DNA from: Humisphaera sp.
Lineage (GTDB): Bacteria > Planctomycetota > Phycisphaerae > Tepidisphaerales > Tepidisphaeraceae
Assembly (NCBI GenBank): GCA_025351525.1
Contig: JANXVV010000414.1
Coordinates: 1-8,248, forward strand
Reading direction: 5' to 3'
Length of the DNA: 8,248 nucleotides
Numbering within the stretch: position 1 is the first letter of the stretch; each line of letters begins with the position of its first letter. Below are positions 1 through 6,011 of this stretch, piece after piece. The position numbers were made by a program, and so were the translations under genes. The notes beneath the pieces are model-generated. The model made no database searches. It was not told where the DNA came from and worked only from the letters and a program-made list of their open reading frames with translations.

Positions 1-50
1 TACTCCGAGACCTGTGCTCTTCGGCCTGCCAAGACACAGGTCTCGGAGTA
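1..50. repeat. Long hairpin-forming inverted repeat
   Basis: Bases 1-16 are a perfect reverse complement of 35-50. Bases 18-21 (TCTT) also pair with 31-34 (AAGA), leaving C17 as a single bulge, so the stem reaches 20 bp with a 9-base loop (22-30). There is no T-tract on the right, so it does not look like an intrinsic terminator. It begins at the first base of the window, so the element may extend further left. It resembles the dispersed palindromic elements found between genes in planctomycete-type genomes; that family link is from memory, the pairing is read directly. Confidence 0.8.
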
Positions 51-92
51 CCGCGACCCGTGGCACCCGACAAATACGTTTACCGCGACCCG
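49..92. repeat. Pair of 12-bp direct repeats
   Basis: The 12-mer TACCGCGACCCG occurs at 49-60 and again at 81-92, 32 bases apart. The first copy begins in the last two bases of the preceding hairpin. An AT-rich stretch with TATTAT (95-100) follows the second copy and could be a -10 box for the LOG gene, but no convincing -35 is visible. The function of the repeats is unknown. Confidence 0.6.
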
Positions 93-115
93 ACTATTAT
101 ATTCCGCATCGCCAA

Positions 116-138
116 CACGGGCTGGAAGCCCGTGCCAC
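116..138 (-). repeat. Palindromic intergenic repeat, copy 1
   Basis: An 8-bp perfect stem (CACGGGCT with AGCCCGTG) encloses a three-base GGA loop at 116-134, followed by CCAC. Read on the minus strand, these 23 bases match 8208-8230 on the plus strand at 19 of 23 positions, so the two are copies of one family in opposite orientation. It ends 19 bases before the LOG start codon. In the LOG reading frame the element would encode a Gly-Leu-Glu-Ala-Arg run, which suggests the open frame upstream of 158 is repeat DNA and not gene. Confidence 0.75.
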
Positions 139-157
139 AACTTCCTTTTATGAACGA

Positions 158-739
158 ATGAAAATGAAAATTGACACTCCACCGCTCCAAGCCATCACCG
201 TTTATTGTTCTTCAAGTGCGCACGTCCCGCGCGTTTATTTTGACGCCGCCGAGCAATTGGGTCGGGCGATCGCCGACGAAGGCTGGTCGCTCGTCTACGG
301 CGGCAATGCCTGCGGTTTGATGCAGGCCCTGGCCGATGGGGCGCGTGCCGCGAACGGCAAAGTCATCGGCATCACGCCGCAATCGCTGGTGGATAAGGGG
401 TTCAGCGATGACCAGTGCGATGAACTGATCATCACGATCGGCATGCGCGAGCGAAAAGCCATTCTCGAAAGTCGCGGCGACGCCTTCATCGCGTTGCCCG
501 GCGGCTTGGGAACGTTCGAGGAGATTTTCGAGATCATCGTCGGCCGGCAGTTGGGATACCACACCAAGCCGATCGTCATCCTGAATATCGCCGGCTACTA
601 CGATCCGCTTCTGGCAATGCTGGCGCACGGGGTGGAGCACCGTTTTATCAAGCCGGCGAGTTTGGAGTTGTTTGAAGTGCGAGATGACGTCAGTTCCACA
701 ATTCATTCGTTGAGACAGAGAGGTAGGAATAACGAATGA
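158..739 (+). CDS. LOG family protein (nucleoside 5'-monophosphate phosphoribohydrolase)
   Basis: Cytosolic Rossmann-fold protein of the LOG/TIGR00730 family. Characterised members cleave the N-glycosidic bond of cytokinin ribotides or purine nucleoside monophosphates, releasing base and ribose 5-phosphate. From Met158 it is 193 residues, a normal family length. Visible motifs are the N-terminal YCSSS strand (16-20), YGGNACGLM (47-55), MRERK (96-100) and the family signature PGGLGTFEE (114-122), which holds the catalytic Arg/Glu region of LOG enzymes. The frame is open back to base 14, but that part crosses two repeats, so ATG 158 is preferred; ATG 164 is an alternative. No Shine-Dalgarno sequence is visible. 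The stop (737-739) lies inside the palindrome at 727-868, so the last few residues (about RNNE) are repeat-encoded. The family is secure; the in vivo substrate is not known. Confidence 0.9.
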   Translation: MKMKIDTPPLQAITVYCSSSAHVPRVYFDAAEQLGRAIADEGWSLVYGGNACGLMQALADGARAANGKVIGITPQSLVDKGFSDDQCDELIITIGMRERKAILESRGDAFIALPGGLGTFEEIFEIIVGRQLGYHTKPIVILNIAGYYDPLLAMLAHGVEHRFIKPASLELFEVRDDVSSTIHSLRQRGRNNE

Positions 740-868
740 CGAAATTCGAATTCACGAATCAATGACGAATGATGAATTTCTGAATGCAGAGCGAAACCTT
801 GTTTCGTCATTTAAACATTCGTAAATTCGTGATTGATTCGTGAATTCGAATTTCGTCATTCGTCATTC
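727..868. repeat. Large intergenic palindrome with 32-nt perfect arms
   Basis: Bases 732-763 are a perfect 32-base reverse complement of 832-863, and pairing continues outward with one mismatch to 727 and 868. Near the centre CGAAAC (792-797) pairs with GTTTCG (801-806) around CTT, so almost the whole 142 bases can fold as one imperfect cruciform or RNA hairpin. The arms are built from repeated short units such as GACGAAT and ATTCG and are AT-rich compared with the flanking genes. No T-tract follows. It overlaps the end of the LOG gene and fills most of the gap to the TonB-like gene. It may be a non-coding MITE-like or REP-like dispersed element; as RNA it could stabilise or end the LOG transcript (inference). 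Confidence 0.85.
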
Positions 869-888
869 TCCCTTCCATTTGCCTGCCA

Positions 889-894
889 TATCAT
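889..894 (+). promoter_or_regulatory. Possible -10 box for the TonB-like gene
   Basis: TATCAT lies just right of the large palindrome and 40 bases before the ATG at 935, predicting a leader of about 35 nt. The same TATCATCC string precedes truD at 2300-2307. No good -35 hexamer is seen at the right distance, so this is tentative. Confidence 0.25.
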
Positions 895-934
895 CCAAGG
901 CGTGGGATCGCATTGGCCGATAGAGCATTAAACG

Positions 935-2257
935 ATGCAGCGCAAAGATTTTTCCATCACCACCGCCCTCTGCGTGTCCCTCGTGGTTCACGGCGTGGGG
1001 ATGATCGCGCTGACGGAATACGACACGCGCAGAGATGCAAAGCTGCTCCGCGGTCAACCCTTCAATCTTCGGCAATGGTTGACGCAACATCCGCGCGGCG
1101 ATGATCGTCCCACCGTTTCTGAAGTGCCGCAGCCAATTGTCGCGCAGGCTCTTCCTGAACCGATGCTGCCGCCGCTTCCTGAATTTGATGAACTGTTCGG
1201 CGAGCGCGGCGCGAAGGGCAAGGCGCTGAACGCATCACTCGGTGACCAACTGATGCAGGCCCAGCAAGCCCCGCAGGAACAAGCCGCACTAACGCCCAAC
1301 CCCGGAGCATCTGACAGCGGCCCGAGTGAGCGCGGTAACGAGGGCACCGGTGAGCCGTCACACAGCACGCCCAAGAGTGCTGCGAATCAATCGCCGGCAA
1401 TGGTGCTGCTCCCCTTCGGCATGCCGGTCGACCCGAATGCACCTTTTGGCGCACCTCTCGCCCCGGCCCCGCCACCGCTTCCTCCCAAACAGTTTCAGGC
1501 CGAGTCGCACCTGATCGGCATCCCCACGCCGAGTTCAGATCCTTCGCCGATCAAGAGCGCAGTGGCGATGGAGAATTCATCGGCCACCCGACCAGTCGAG
1601 ACCGCATCCACCACCCTGCCCTCCGATGTCGCGATGGCCGCGCCCACCACATCGCCCGTCACGGATGTCGCCACGACGCAACCTGTTCCCACCGCACGCA
1701 ATGAGCCGCGCCCGGAAAAAATGTCCATCGGTCAGATTCCAACGACCACACAGCCGACGCTTGTAAAAGTTCCCACCACCCAGCCGCACGATCGAACGCC
1801 GCTGCTTGCCTTGGCCTCAGCTTCCGATGGAATTCATCTCCCGGAAAATCCCAGCGCGAATTCGCCGGGCAGCAGTGCCTCCTCCCACTCCGGCGGTGGC
1901 GAGACGGGCAACCAAAGCGAATCGGAATCCGACCCTTTCAGCAAGACATCGACCTTCACCTATCGCAATGGAAAAGTGGAGGCGCGCGATGGCCGCAAGG
2001 TGAAAACGGTGCGCCCGAAACTCACCGAGGCGGGAATCCAGGCGGTCATCGCGATGGAAGATCCGCGGGTGATTCTCGCGGTCAATATCGATGAGCAGGG
2101 CAAGGTGACCGGCGTGGATTACGTGCGAAAAAGCGGCAGCAACGAAGTGGATCTCCCCACCTATCTGGCGGCCTGGAAGTGGGAATTTGAGCCGTCGAAA
2201 GATAAGGAGGGACATCCGAAGGCGGATGCGTTTGTCATCCCGTTTGTGTGGCGGTAG
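935..2257 (+). CDS. TonB-like energy transducer with long Pro/Thr-rich linker
   Basis: 440 residues. TonB proteins are anchored in the inner membrane, span the periplasm and pass proton-motive energy from ExbB/ExbD to outer-membrane receptors. The N-terminus has one hydrophobic helix (about 8-27) containing S15-x3-H19-G20, matching the Ser16/His20 pair in the TonB transmembrane helix that is needed for ExbB/ExbD coupling. Residues about 55-340 are low-complexity, rich in Pro, Thr, Ser and Ala, with TTQP at 247-250, 271-274 and 281-284. The C-terminal 80 residues (about 358-440) look like a TonB_C domain: RVILAVNIDEQGKVTGV, a KSGS turn, a WKWEFEP strand and the terminal VIPFVW. No exbB, exbD or receptor gene is in the window. 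ATG 935 is chosen because it places the helix at the N-terminus; no strong ribosome binding site precedes it. Role as a transducer is likely; its partner receptor is unknown. Confidence 0.82.
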   Translation: MQRKDFSITTALCVSLVVHGVGMIALTEYDTRRDAKLLRGQPFNLRQWLTQHPRGDDRPTVSEVPQPIVAQALPEPMLPPLPEFDELFGERGAKGKALNASLGDQLMQAQQAPQEQAALTPNPGASDSGPSERGNEGTGEPSHSTPKSAANQSPAMVLLPFGMPVDPNAPFGAPLAPAPPPLPPKQFQAESHLIGIPTPSSDPSPIKSAVAMENSSATRPVETASTTLPSDVAMAAPTTSPVTDVATTQPVPTARNEPRPEKMSIGQIPTTTQPTLVKVPTTQPHDRTPLLALASASDGIHLPENPSANSPGSSASSHSGGGETGNQSESESDPFSKTSTFTYRNGKVEARDGRKVKTVRPKLTEAGIQAVIAMEDPRVILAVNIDEQGKVTGVDYVRKSGSNEVDLPTYLAAWKWEFEPSKDKEGHPKADAFVIPFVWR

Positions 2258-2275
2258 ATCACTTCCAACCTCCTC

Positions 2276-2305
2276 TTCGCAACCGCACCTGATTTCCTCT
2301 ATCAT
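2276..2305 (+). promoter_or_regulatory. Possible truD promoter, leaderless geometry
   Basis: TATCAT (2300-2305) ends six bases before the truD ATG (2312), so initiation at the usual distance would fall on or next to the A of the start codon. TTCGCA (2276-2281) is a weak -35 match with an 18-base spacer. The only ribosome-binding candidate is GGAA directly against the ATG, too close to be a normal Shine-Dalgarno. Confidence 0.35.
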
Positions 2306-2311
2306 CCGGAA

Positions 2312-3595
2312 ATGAATCTCCCGTATCTGACTCCCGACTTCCCCGGCATCGGCGGCTCCATCAAGCAACGCCCAGAAGACTTCTTCGTTCAGGAAATCCC
2401 CCTCTACGAACCCAGTGGTGAAGGCGAACACGTCTACTGCGAAATCCAAAAGATCGGGCTGTCGACCTTCGACATCATCCACCGGTTGGCGAACGGTTTA
2501 AATGTCCCGTCGCGCGATATCGGGTACGCCGGTTTGAAGGATGCCCGGGCGGTGACTCGGCAGATATTCTCCATCGCCGGCACCACTGAAAAAGCCGTGA
2601 TGGGGCTGAAGATCCCGGACGTGCAGATTCAGTGGGCCGTGCGGCATGGTAATAAGCTTCGGACGGGCCACCTGACCGCCAATCGTTTCGCGATCAAGAT
2701 CCGCGACGTCAACCCCACCGACGTCGTCAAACTACGGCCAGTGCTCGACGTGCTCGAAAAGCGCGGGATGCCGAATTTCTTCGGCGAGCAACGCTTCGGG
2801 CGGCGCGGCAACAACGATCTGCTCGGTGCCGCACTCGTGCGCGGTGATAACGTCGGATTGCTGAAACTGCTCCTCGGCTCGCCCGACACGGCGATTGATG
2901 ACAAGCATTCGCTTCGCGCGCGCGGGCTTTTTGAGGGACGCCAGAACGACGAATCGATGAAGCAATGGCCCCGCCGTTGCGGGATGGAACGGCGGGTATT
3001 GGCGCGATTGATCAAAACTAAAAAGCCCGGTTCCGCCGTCCGCGCCATCGACGAAAAGCTCCGCCGATTGTGGGTGTCCGCGCTGCAATCGCGATTGTTC
3101 AACGAAGTGCTGAGTCAGCGATTAGCCGCGATGGATCAACTGATGGACGGCGACCTCGCCTACAAGCACGACAACGGCGCCTGCTTTCGCGTCGAGCAAG
3201 CCGTCACGGAACAAGCGCGTTGCGAGACCTTTGAGATCAGCCCCAGCGGCCCGCTGCTTGGCTACCGCATGTCGGTGCCGGGCGGGGTGCCGTTGGAGAT
3301 CGAGCAGGCCGTCTTCGGTGCCGCCGGACTGACGGCCGGTGAGTTCAAGCACGCCGACCGCGATCGCGTGAAAGGTGCCCGCCGACCCCTCCGCGTCAAG
3401 CCCGAGAATATCGAACTCGCCGGCGGGGTCGATGAACACGGTGCGCACATCACCGTGGCCTTCACGCTCCCCGCCGGTTCGTTCGCGACGATCCTATTGC
3501 GCGAGTTGATGAAATCGGTGGAGTCAACGGCATTGGATTCCGCCCCGGAAGATGCGGAAGAGGATGTCGAGATGGGAGAGTCTGTCGAGGAGTAG
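2312..3595 (+). CDS. truD: tRNA pseudouridine(13) synthase TruD
   Basis: 427 residues. TruD converts U13 of certain tRNAs to pseudouridine in the cytoplasm. The signature GYAGLKDARAVTRQ (71-84) carries the catalytic aspartate (Asp77), the equivalent of Asp80 in E. coli. MPNFFGEQRFG (153-163) is the second conserved motif, ALQSRLFNEVLSQR (257-270) a third, and EISPSGPLLG (308-317) follows in the C-terminal part. The N-terminal IKQRPEDFFVQE (17-28) is also typical of the family. It is longer than E. coli TruD (about 350 residues), with an acidic tail at 411-427 (APEDAEEDVEMGESVEE) that is probably disordered. It begins 54 bases after the TonB-like gene and may have its own promoter. No conserved partner is evident next to it. 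Assignment is confident because the catalytic motif is intact. Confidence 0.95.
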   Translation: MNLPYLTPDFPGIGGSIKQRPEDFFVQEIPLYEPSGEGEHVYCEIQKIGLSTFDIIHRLANGLNVPSRDIGYAGLKDARAVTRQIFSIAGTTEKAVMGLKIPDVQIQWAVRHGNKLRTGHLTANRFAIKIRDVNPTDVVKLRPVLDVLEKRGMPNFFGEQRFGRRGNNDLLGAALVRGDNVGLLKLLLGSPDTAIDDKHSLRARGLFEGRQNDESMKQWPRRCGMERRVLARLIKTKKPGSAVRAIDEKLRRLWVSALQSRLFNEVLSQRLAAMDQLMDGDLAYKHDNGACFRVEQAVTEQARCETFEISPSGPLLGYRMSVPGGVPLEIEQAVFGAAGLTAGEFKHADRDRVKGARRPLRVKPENIELAGGVDEHGAHITVAFTLPAGSFATILLRELMKSVESTALDSAPEDAEEDVEMGESVEE

Positions 3596-3735
3596 ATATA
3601 AAACTCTCAGACCTCCCCACCATATCGTACTCCCCAGATTTCCCCGGTTATCGGACCCGCGAACCTTTTGCCTCACGATTCGCCGAAACGTATCTCTTCA
3701 TTAAGCCGACCGTATTCAACGGGGCTTGAAGGAAC

Positions 3736-3740
3736 AGGAG
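3736..3740 (+). promoter_or_regulatory. Shine-Dalgarno AGGAG deciding a GTG start
   Basis: AGGAG lies eight bases before GTG at 3749, ideal spacing, and is the best ribosome binding site on the plus strand here. It favours GTG 3749 over the in-frame TTG at 3668, which has no comparable site. Confidence 0.7.
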
Positions 3741-3748
3741 CGGCGAAC

Positions 3749-4519
3749 GTGGGCATCAGTTTGAATTCAATTCAAAATCATCCGATCGCTCCGAACGGAG
3801 CGATCACTCAACCGCCAACGCGCCTTCAAGGTGTCGCCGTCGTTGGGCCGATTGCACCACTCTCGCCGGTGAGTGTGAAACGCGATTCGGTCTCCGTGAA
3901 TTCATCAGGATCCGAACGATTCGGTCTTTCGGAAATCGGAGCGGCTTTGGAAACTCCCGCCCGAATCAGCAACTCGTTGGCGACCGCCGATCAGGCGCTC
4001 TCCACCCTCGATGAACTTCTCGGAAGCGTTCACTCGACGCTCAACGCCGCCCAGCCCGGCACCGCCGTCACCGATCAGGCGTCGATCCATTCCACTTTTG
4101 CAAGCATCGATCGACTGACCAGCACGACCACGTTCGGCGGACAAAAACTTCTCGACGGCACATTCAGCGTCTCACTCAACGGCGCAACCTTGTCGATCCC
4201 GTCGTTCCTCACCGCGACTTCACAAAACCCTTCGGTGACGACCGTCACTACGTCTCTCCATCAGGTCTCCTCCACCCGAAAGCAGATTGCCGATTTTCAG
4301 ACTCAGGCGATCCAACCTTTCACGGAAGCCGGGCAATCGGCACTCGCTCATTTGATCGCGTCGCCCACGATCGACCATGCGGATTCGGCTGCGTCGAACG
4401 CCGTGCTCACCCGCGCGCAATCGCTGCTTCAACCGGCGGCGACTCTCAACGCATTCCGACCGAGCGCGGAACACGTGCTTGACCTTCTCCGCAATGTTCA
4501 CGCCTCGTCACACCTCTAG
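3749..4519 (+). CDS. Short divergent flagellin-like protein
   Basis: 256 residues from GTG 3749. Flagellins polymerise through N- and C-terminal helices (D0/D1) into the filament. Here residues about 76-138 resemble the N-terminal D1 region: a helical segment with ATADQALSTLDELL (78-91), then IDRLTSTTTFGGQKLLDGTF (120-139), very close to the flagellin pattern SRIANTTxFNGxKLLDG. The end, AVLTRAQSLLQ (218-228) through PSAEHVLDLLR (238-248), resembles the flagellin C-terminal helix ending in P-x2-VL-x-LLR. Between them is only a short spacer instead of the variable outer domains. The usual N-terminal D0 helix is not recognisable: residues 1-60 are rich in Pro, Val and Ser. No other flagellar gene is in the window and no clear sigma-28 promoter was seen. 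It could be a minor or degenerate flagellin, a hook-associated (FlgL-like) protein or a repurposed secreted protein. The family is fairly likely; the role is unknown. Confidence 0.65.
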   Translation: MGISLNSIQNHPIAPNGAITQPPTRLQGVAVVGPIAPLSPVSVKRDSVSVNSSGSERFGLSEIGAALETPARISNSLATADQALSTLDELLGSVHSTLNAAQPGTAVTDQASIHSTFASIDRLTSTTTFGGQKLLDGTFSVSLNGATLSIPSFLTATSQNPSVTTVTTSLHQVSSTRKQIADFQTQAIQPFTEAGQSALAHLIASPTIDHADSAASNAVLTRAQSLLQPAATLNAFRPSAEHVLDLLRNVHASSHL

Positions 4520-4566
4520 CGCCCACCCAGGATCGAGCAGTGTTTAAACTCAATAGAACAGTATTC

Positions 4567-4586
4567 GCCGCTTGCGGCTTAGCCGC
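4567..4586. repeat. GC-rich repeat copy 1 / possible hairpin between convergent genes
   Basis: GCCGCTTGCGGCTTAGCCGC can form either GCCGC/GCGGC (4567-4571 with 4574-4578) or GCGGC/GCCGC (4574-4578 with 4582-4586, TTA loop), two mutually exclusive hairpins. Its first 18 bases match 5970-5987 at 17 positions. It lies in the 76-base gap between the ends of the flagellin-like gene and argG, where transcripts converge, so it may help end both. Neither strand has a T-tract, so an intrinsic terminator is not demonstrated. Confidence 0.5.
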
Positions 4587-4595
4587 GTCACGACG

Positions 4596-5828
4596 TCAAG
4601 GCATTCCCGGCGCCGACCGCTTCGCCTGCCGCGCCACCTTCATCGGAAGCCCAAACAAATCGATGAACCCCCGCGCCGCAGTCACGTCGTAACCTTCCAT
4701 GCTGAAGCTCGCCAACTTGCTGTCGTATAAACTGTGCGGGCTCACCGCCGTGATCGCCTGTGCCCGGCCTTTAAATAATCGAATCTTCGTCGAGCCGGTG
4801 ACCGTCGCATTCGTGTGATCGATGAACGTCTGCAGCGACTCGCGCAGTGGATGAAACCACTGCCCATAGTAAACCAGTTCCGCATATTTCAAGGCCACCT
4901 GCTGCTTGTAATGAAGCGTGTCGCGTTCGATGCAGATTTGCTCCATCGCCTTGTGTGCTTCGTAGAGGATCGTGCCGCCGGGCGTTTCATACACGCCGCG
5001 CGACTTCATGCCGATCAACCGGTTTTCCACGAGCAGCGCAATGCCCACGCCATGTCGACCACCGATCTTATTCAGCTCCGCGATCAACTCGTGGGCCGGC
5101 AGATTCTTCCCATTCACCGAGATCGGATTGCCCGCTTCAAAACCGATCTCCACCACTTCGCTCTCATTCGGCGTCTTCTCGATCGGCGCGGTCATCGTCA
5201 AACATTTATTCCAGTTCGGCTCCTGATCCGGATGCTCGATCTCCGCGCCCTCATGGCTGATGTGCCATAGATTCCGATCCTGGCTGTAAATCTTCGTCTT
5301 GCTCACCGGAATCGGCACGTTGTGTTTCTCCGCATACTCGATCGCGCTTTCCCGATCGCGCAGCTCAAACGTCGGATCCTTCCACGGCGCGATGATCTGC
5401 AAATCCGGCGCGAGTGCGAGATACGTCAACTCAAATCGCACCTGATCGTTCCCCTTCCCGGTGGCCCCATGCCCGACGGCATCCGCCCCCGTCTGCCGTG
5501 CCACCTCCACCTGCTTGGCCGCGATCAATGGCCGCGCGATGCTGGTGCCCAGCAGATAATCCTGCTCGTAAATCGCGTGCGACCGCAGCATCGGCAGGCA
5601 ATACTGCTCCGCGAACTCCTGCCGTAAATCCATCACCACCACTTCATCCGCTCCGCTCTTATACGCCTTATCGGCGATCCCCTTCAGCTCATCCCCCTGC
5701 CCCAATTCGGCGGCGAACGCGACAAGCTTCACGCCGGGATAGCGCTCTTTCAGCCAGGGGAGGATGACGCTGGTATCGAGGCCACCGCTGTACGCGAGGA
5801 CGATTTTTTTAGGGTTCGCCGAATTCAT
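4596..5828 (-). CDS. argG: Argininosuccinate synthase
   Basis: 410 residues. ArgG joins citrulline and aspartate with ATP to give argininosuccinate, the penultimate step of arginine synthesis, in the cytoplasm. The N-terminal PP-loop AYSGGLDTS (12-20) binds ATP; YLLGTSIARPLIA (91-103) and GHGATGKGNDQVRFE (119-133) are hallmark motifs, and a SHEGAEIEHP segment follows. Length matches the family (about 400). The start is ATG at 5828, preceded by GGAG five bases upstream; the in-frame TTG one codon earlier is less likely. It is transcribed opposite to its neighbours, divergent from panC and convergent with the flagellin-like gene, so it is probably a single-gene unit. No other arg gene is visible. 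Very confident. Confidence 0.97.
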   Translation of the reverse strand: MNSANPKKIVLAYSGGLDTSVILPWLKERYPGVKLVAFAAELGQGDELKGIADKAYKSGADEVVVMDLRQEFAEQYCLPMLRSHAIYEQDYLLGTSIARPLIAAKQVEVARQTGADAVGHGATGKGNDQVRFELTYLALAPDLQIIAPWKDPTFELRDRESAIEYAEKHNVPIPVSKTKIYSQDRNLWHISHEGAEIEHPDQEPNWNKCLTMTAPIEKTPNESEVVEIGFEAGNPISVNGKNLPAHELIAELNKIGGRHGVGIALLVENRLIGMKSRGVYETPGGTILYEAHKAMEQICIERDTLHYKQQVALKYAELVYYGQWFHPLRESLQTFIDHTNATVTGSTKIRLFKGRAQAITAVSPHSLYDSKLASFSMEGYDVTAARGFIDLFGLPMKVARQAKRSAPGMP

Positions 5829-5876
5829 CAATGCTCCATTCCAAACTCGAAAAAACTGTGACGATTGAAGGGCCGA

Positions 5877-5882
5877 AGTATA
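5877..5882 (-). promoter_or_regulatory. Possible argG -10 box
   Basis: Read on the minus strand, 5882-5877 is TATACT, a good -10 match, about 48 bases before the argG ATG, giving a leader of roughly 42 nt that contains the GGAG ribosome binding site. The best -35 candidate is a poor TTTTCG with a 16-base spacer. Confidence 0.4.
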
Positions 5883-5969
5883 GAGACTTGCATTCCGGCG
5901 AAAAGACCCAAGACGGGATTCACCGCGATAAAAAATGAACGCCGTCCGATCGTGTTCGATCCCTCTCCA

Positions 5970-5987
5970 GCCGCTTGCGGGTTAGCC
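5970..5987. repeat. GC-rich repeat copy 2, upstream of panC
   Basis: GCCGCTTGCGGGTTAGCC matches 4567-4584 at 17 of 18 positions and in the same orientation; the single change is C to G at the twelfth base. It sits inside the 183-base divergent argG-panC spacer and contains TTGCGG, a possible -35 for panC. Nearby GATCG (5948-5952) and CGATC (5957-5961) form a small 5-bp inverted repeat of unknown significance. Confidence 0.5.
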
Positions 5988-6002
5988 ATCCGCCCCTATA
6001 AC
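5975..6002 (+). promoter_or_regulatory. Possible panC promoter
   Basis: TTGCGG (5975-5980) and TATAAC (5997-6002) are separated by 16 bases, a plausible sigma-70-type pair. The -10 ends nine bases before the panC ATG (6012), so the transcript would have only about three untranslated bases. No Shine-Dalgarno lies upstream of that ATG, consistent with near-leaderless translation. Confidence 0.45.
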
Positions 6003-6011
6003 CATGCCCAT

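Noticed and set aside
14..157. N-terminal extension of the LOG protein from an ATG at base 14
   Set aside because: The extension crosses the hairpin repeat and palindromic repeat copy 1, is Arg-rich and unlike LOG proteins; family homology starts after Met158.
727..868. CRISPR array or tandem repeat locus
   Set aside because: The short units form two inverted arms and not regularly spaced direct repeats with unique spacers; no cas gene is near.
1817..2482. Long minus-strand open frame across the TonB-truD junction
   Set aside because: It is antisense to two well-supported genes, its composition reflects their codon pattern, and it has no recognisable domain.
3576..3608. Terminator hairpin after truD (GAGAGT with ACTCTC)
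   Set aside because: Only six pairs with a loop of about 21 bases, starting within the coding region, and no T-tract.
3661..3712. Sigma-28 or sigma-54 promoter before the flagellin-like gene
   Set aside because: GCCGA occurs at 3682 and 3705 but without a matching TAAA element upstream, and the GG/GC spacing for sigma-54 is wrong.
3668..3748. TTG start giving a 283-residue flagellin-like protein
   Set aside because: It has no ribosome binding site, whereas GTG 3749 has AGGAG at ideal spacing; the extra 27 residues show no family features.
5865..6011. N-terminal extension of PanC from an ATG at 5865
   Set aside because: It lies in the divergent promoter region, covers the argG -10 box and a repeat, and PanC proteins begin with the segment at Met6012.
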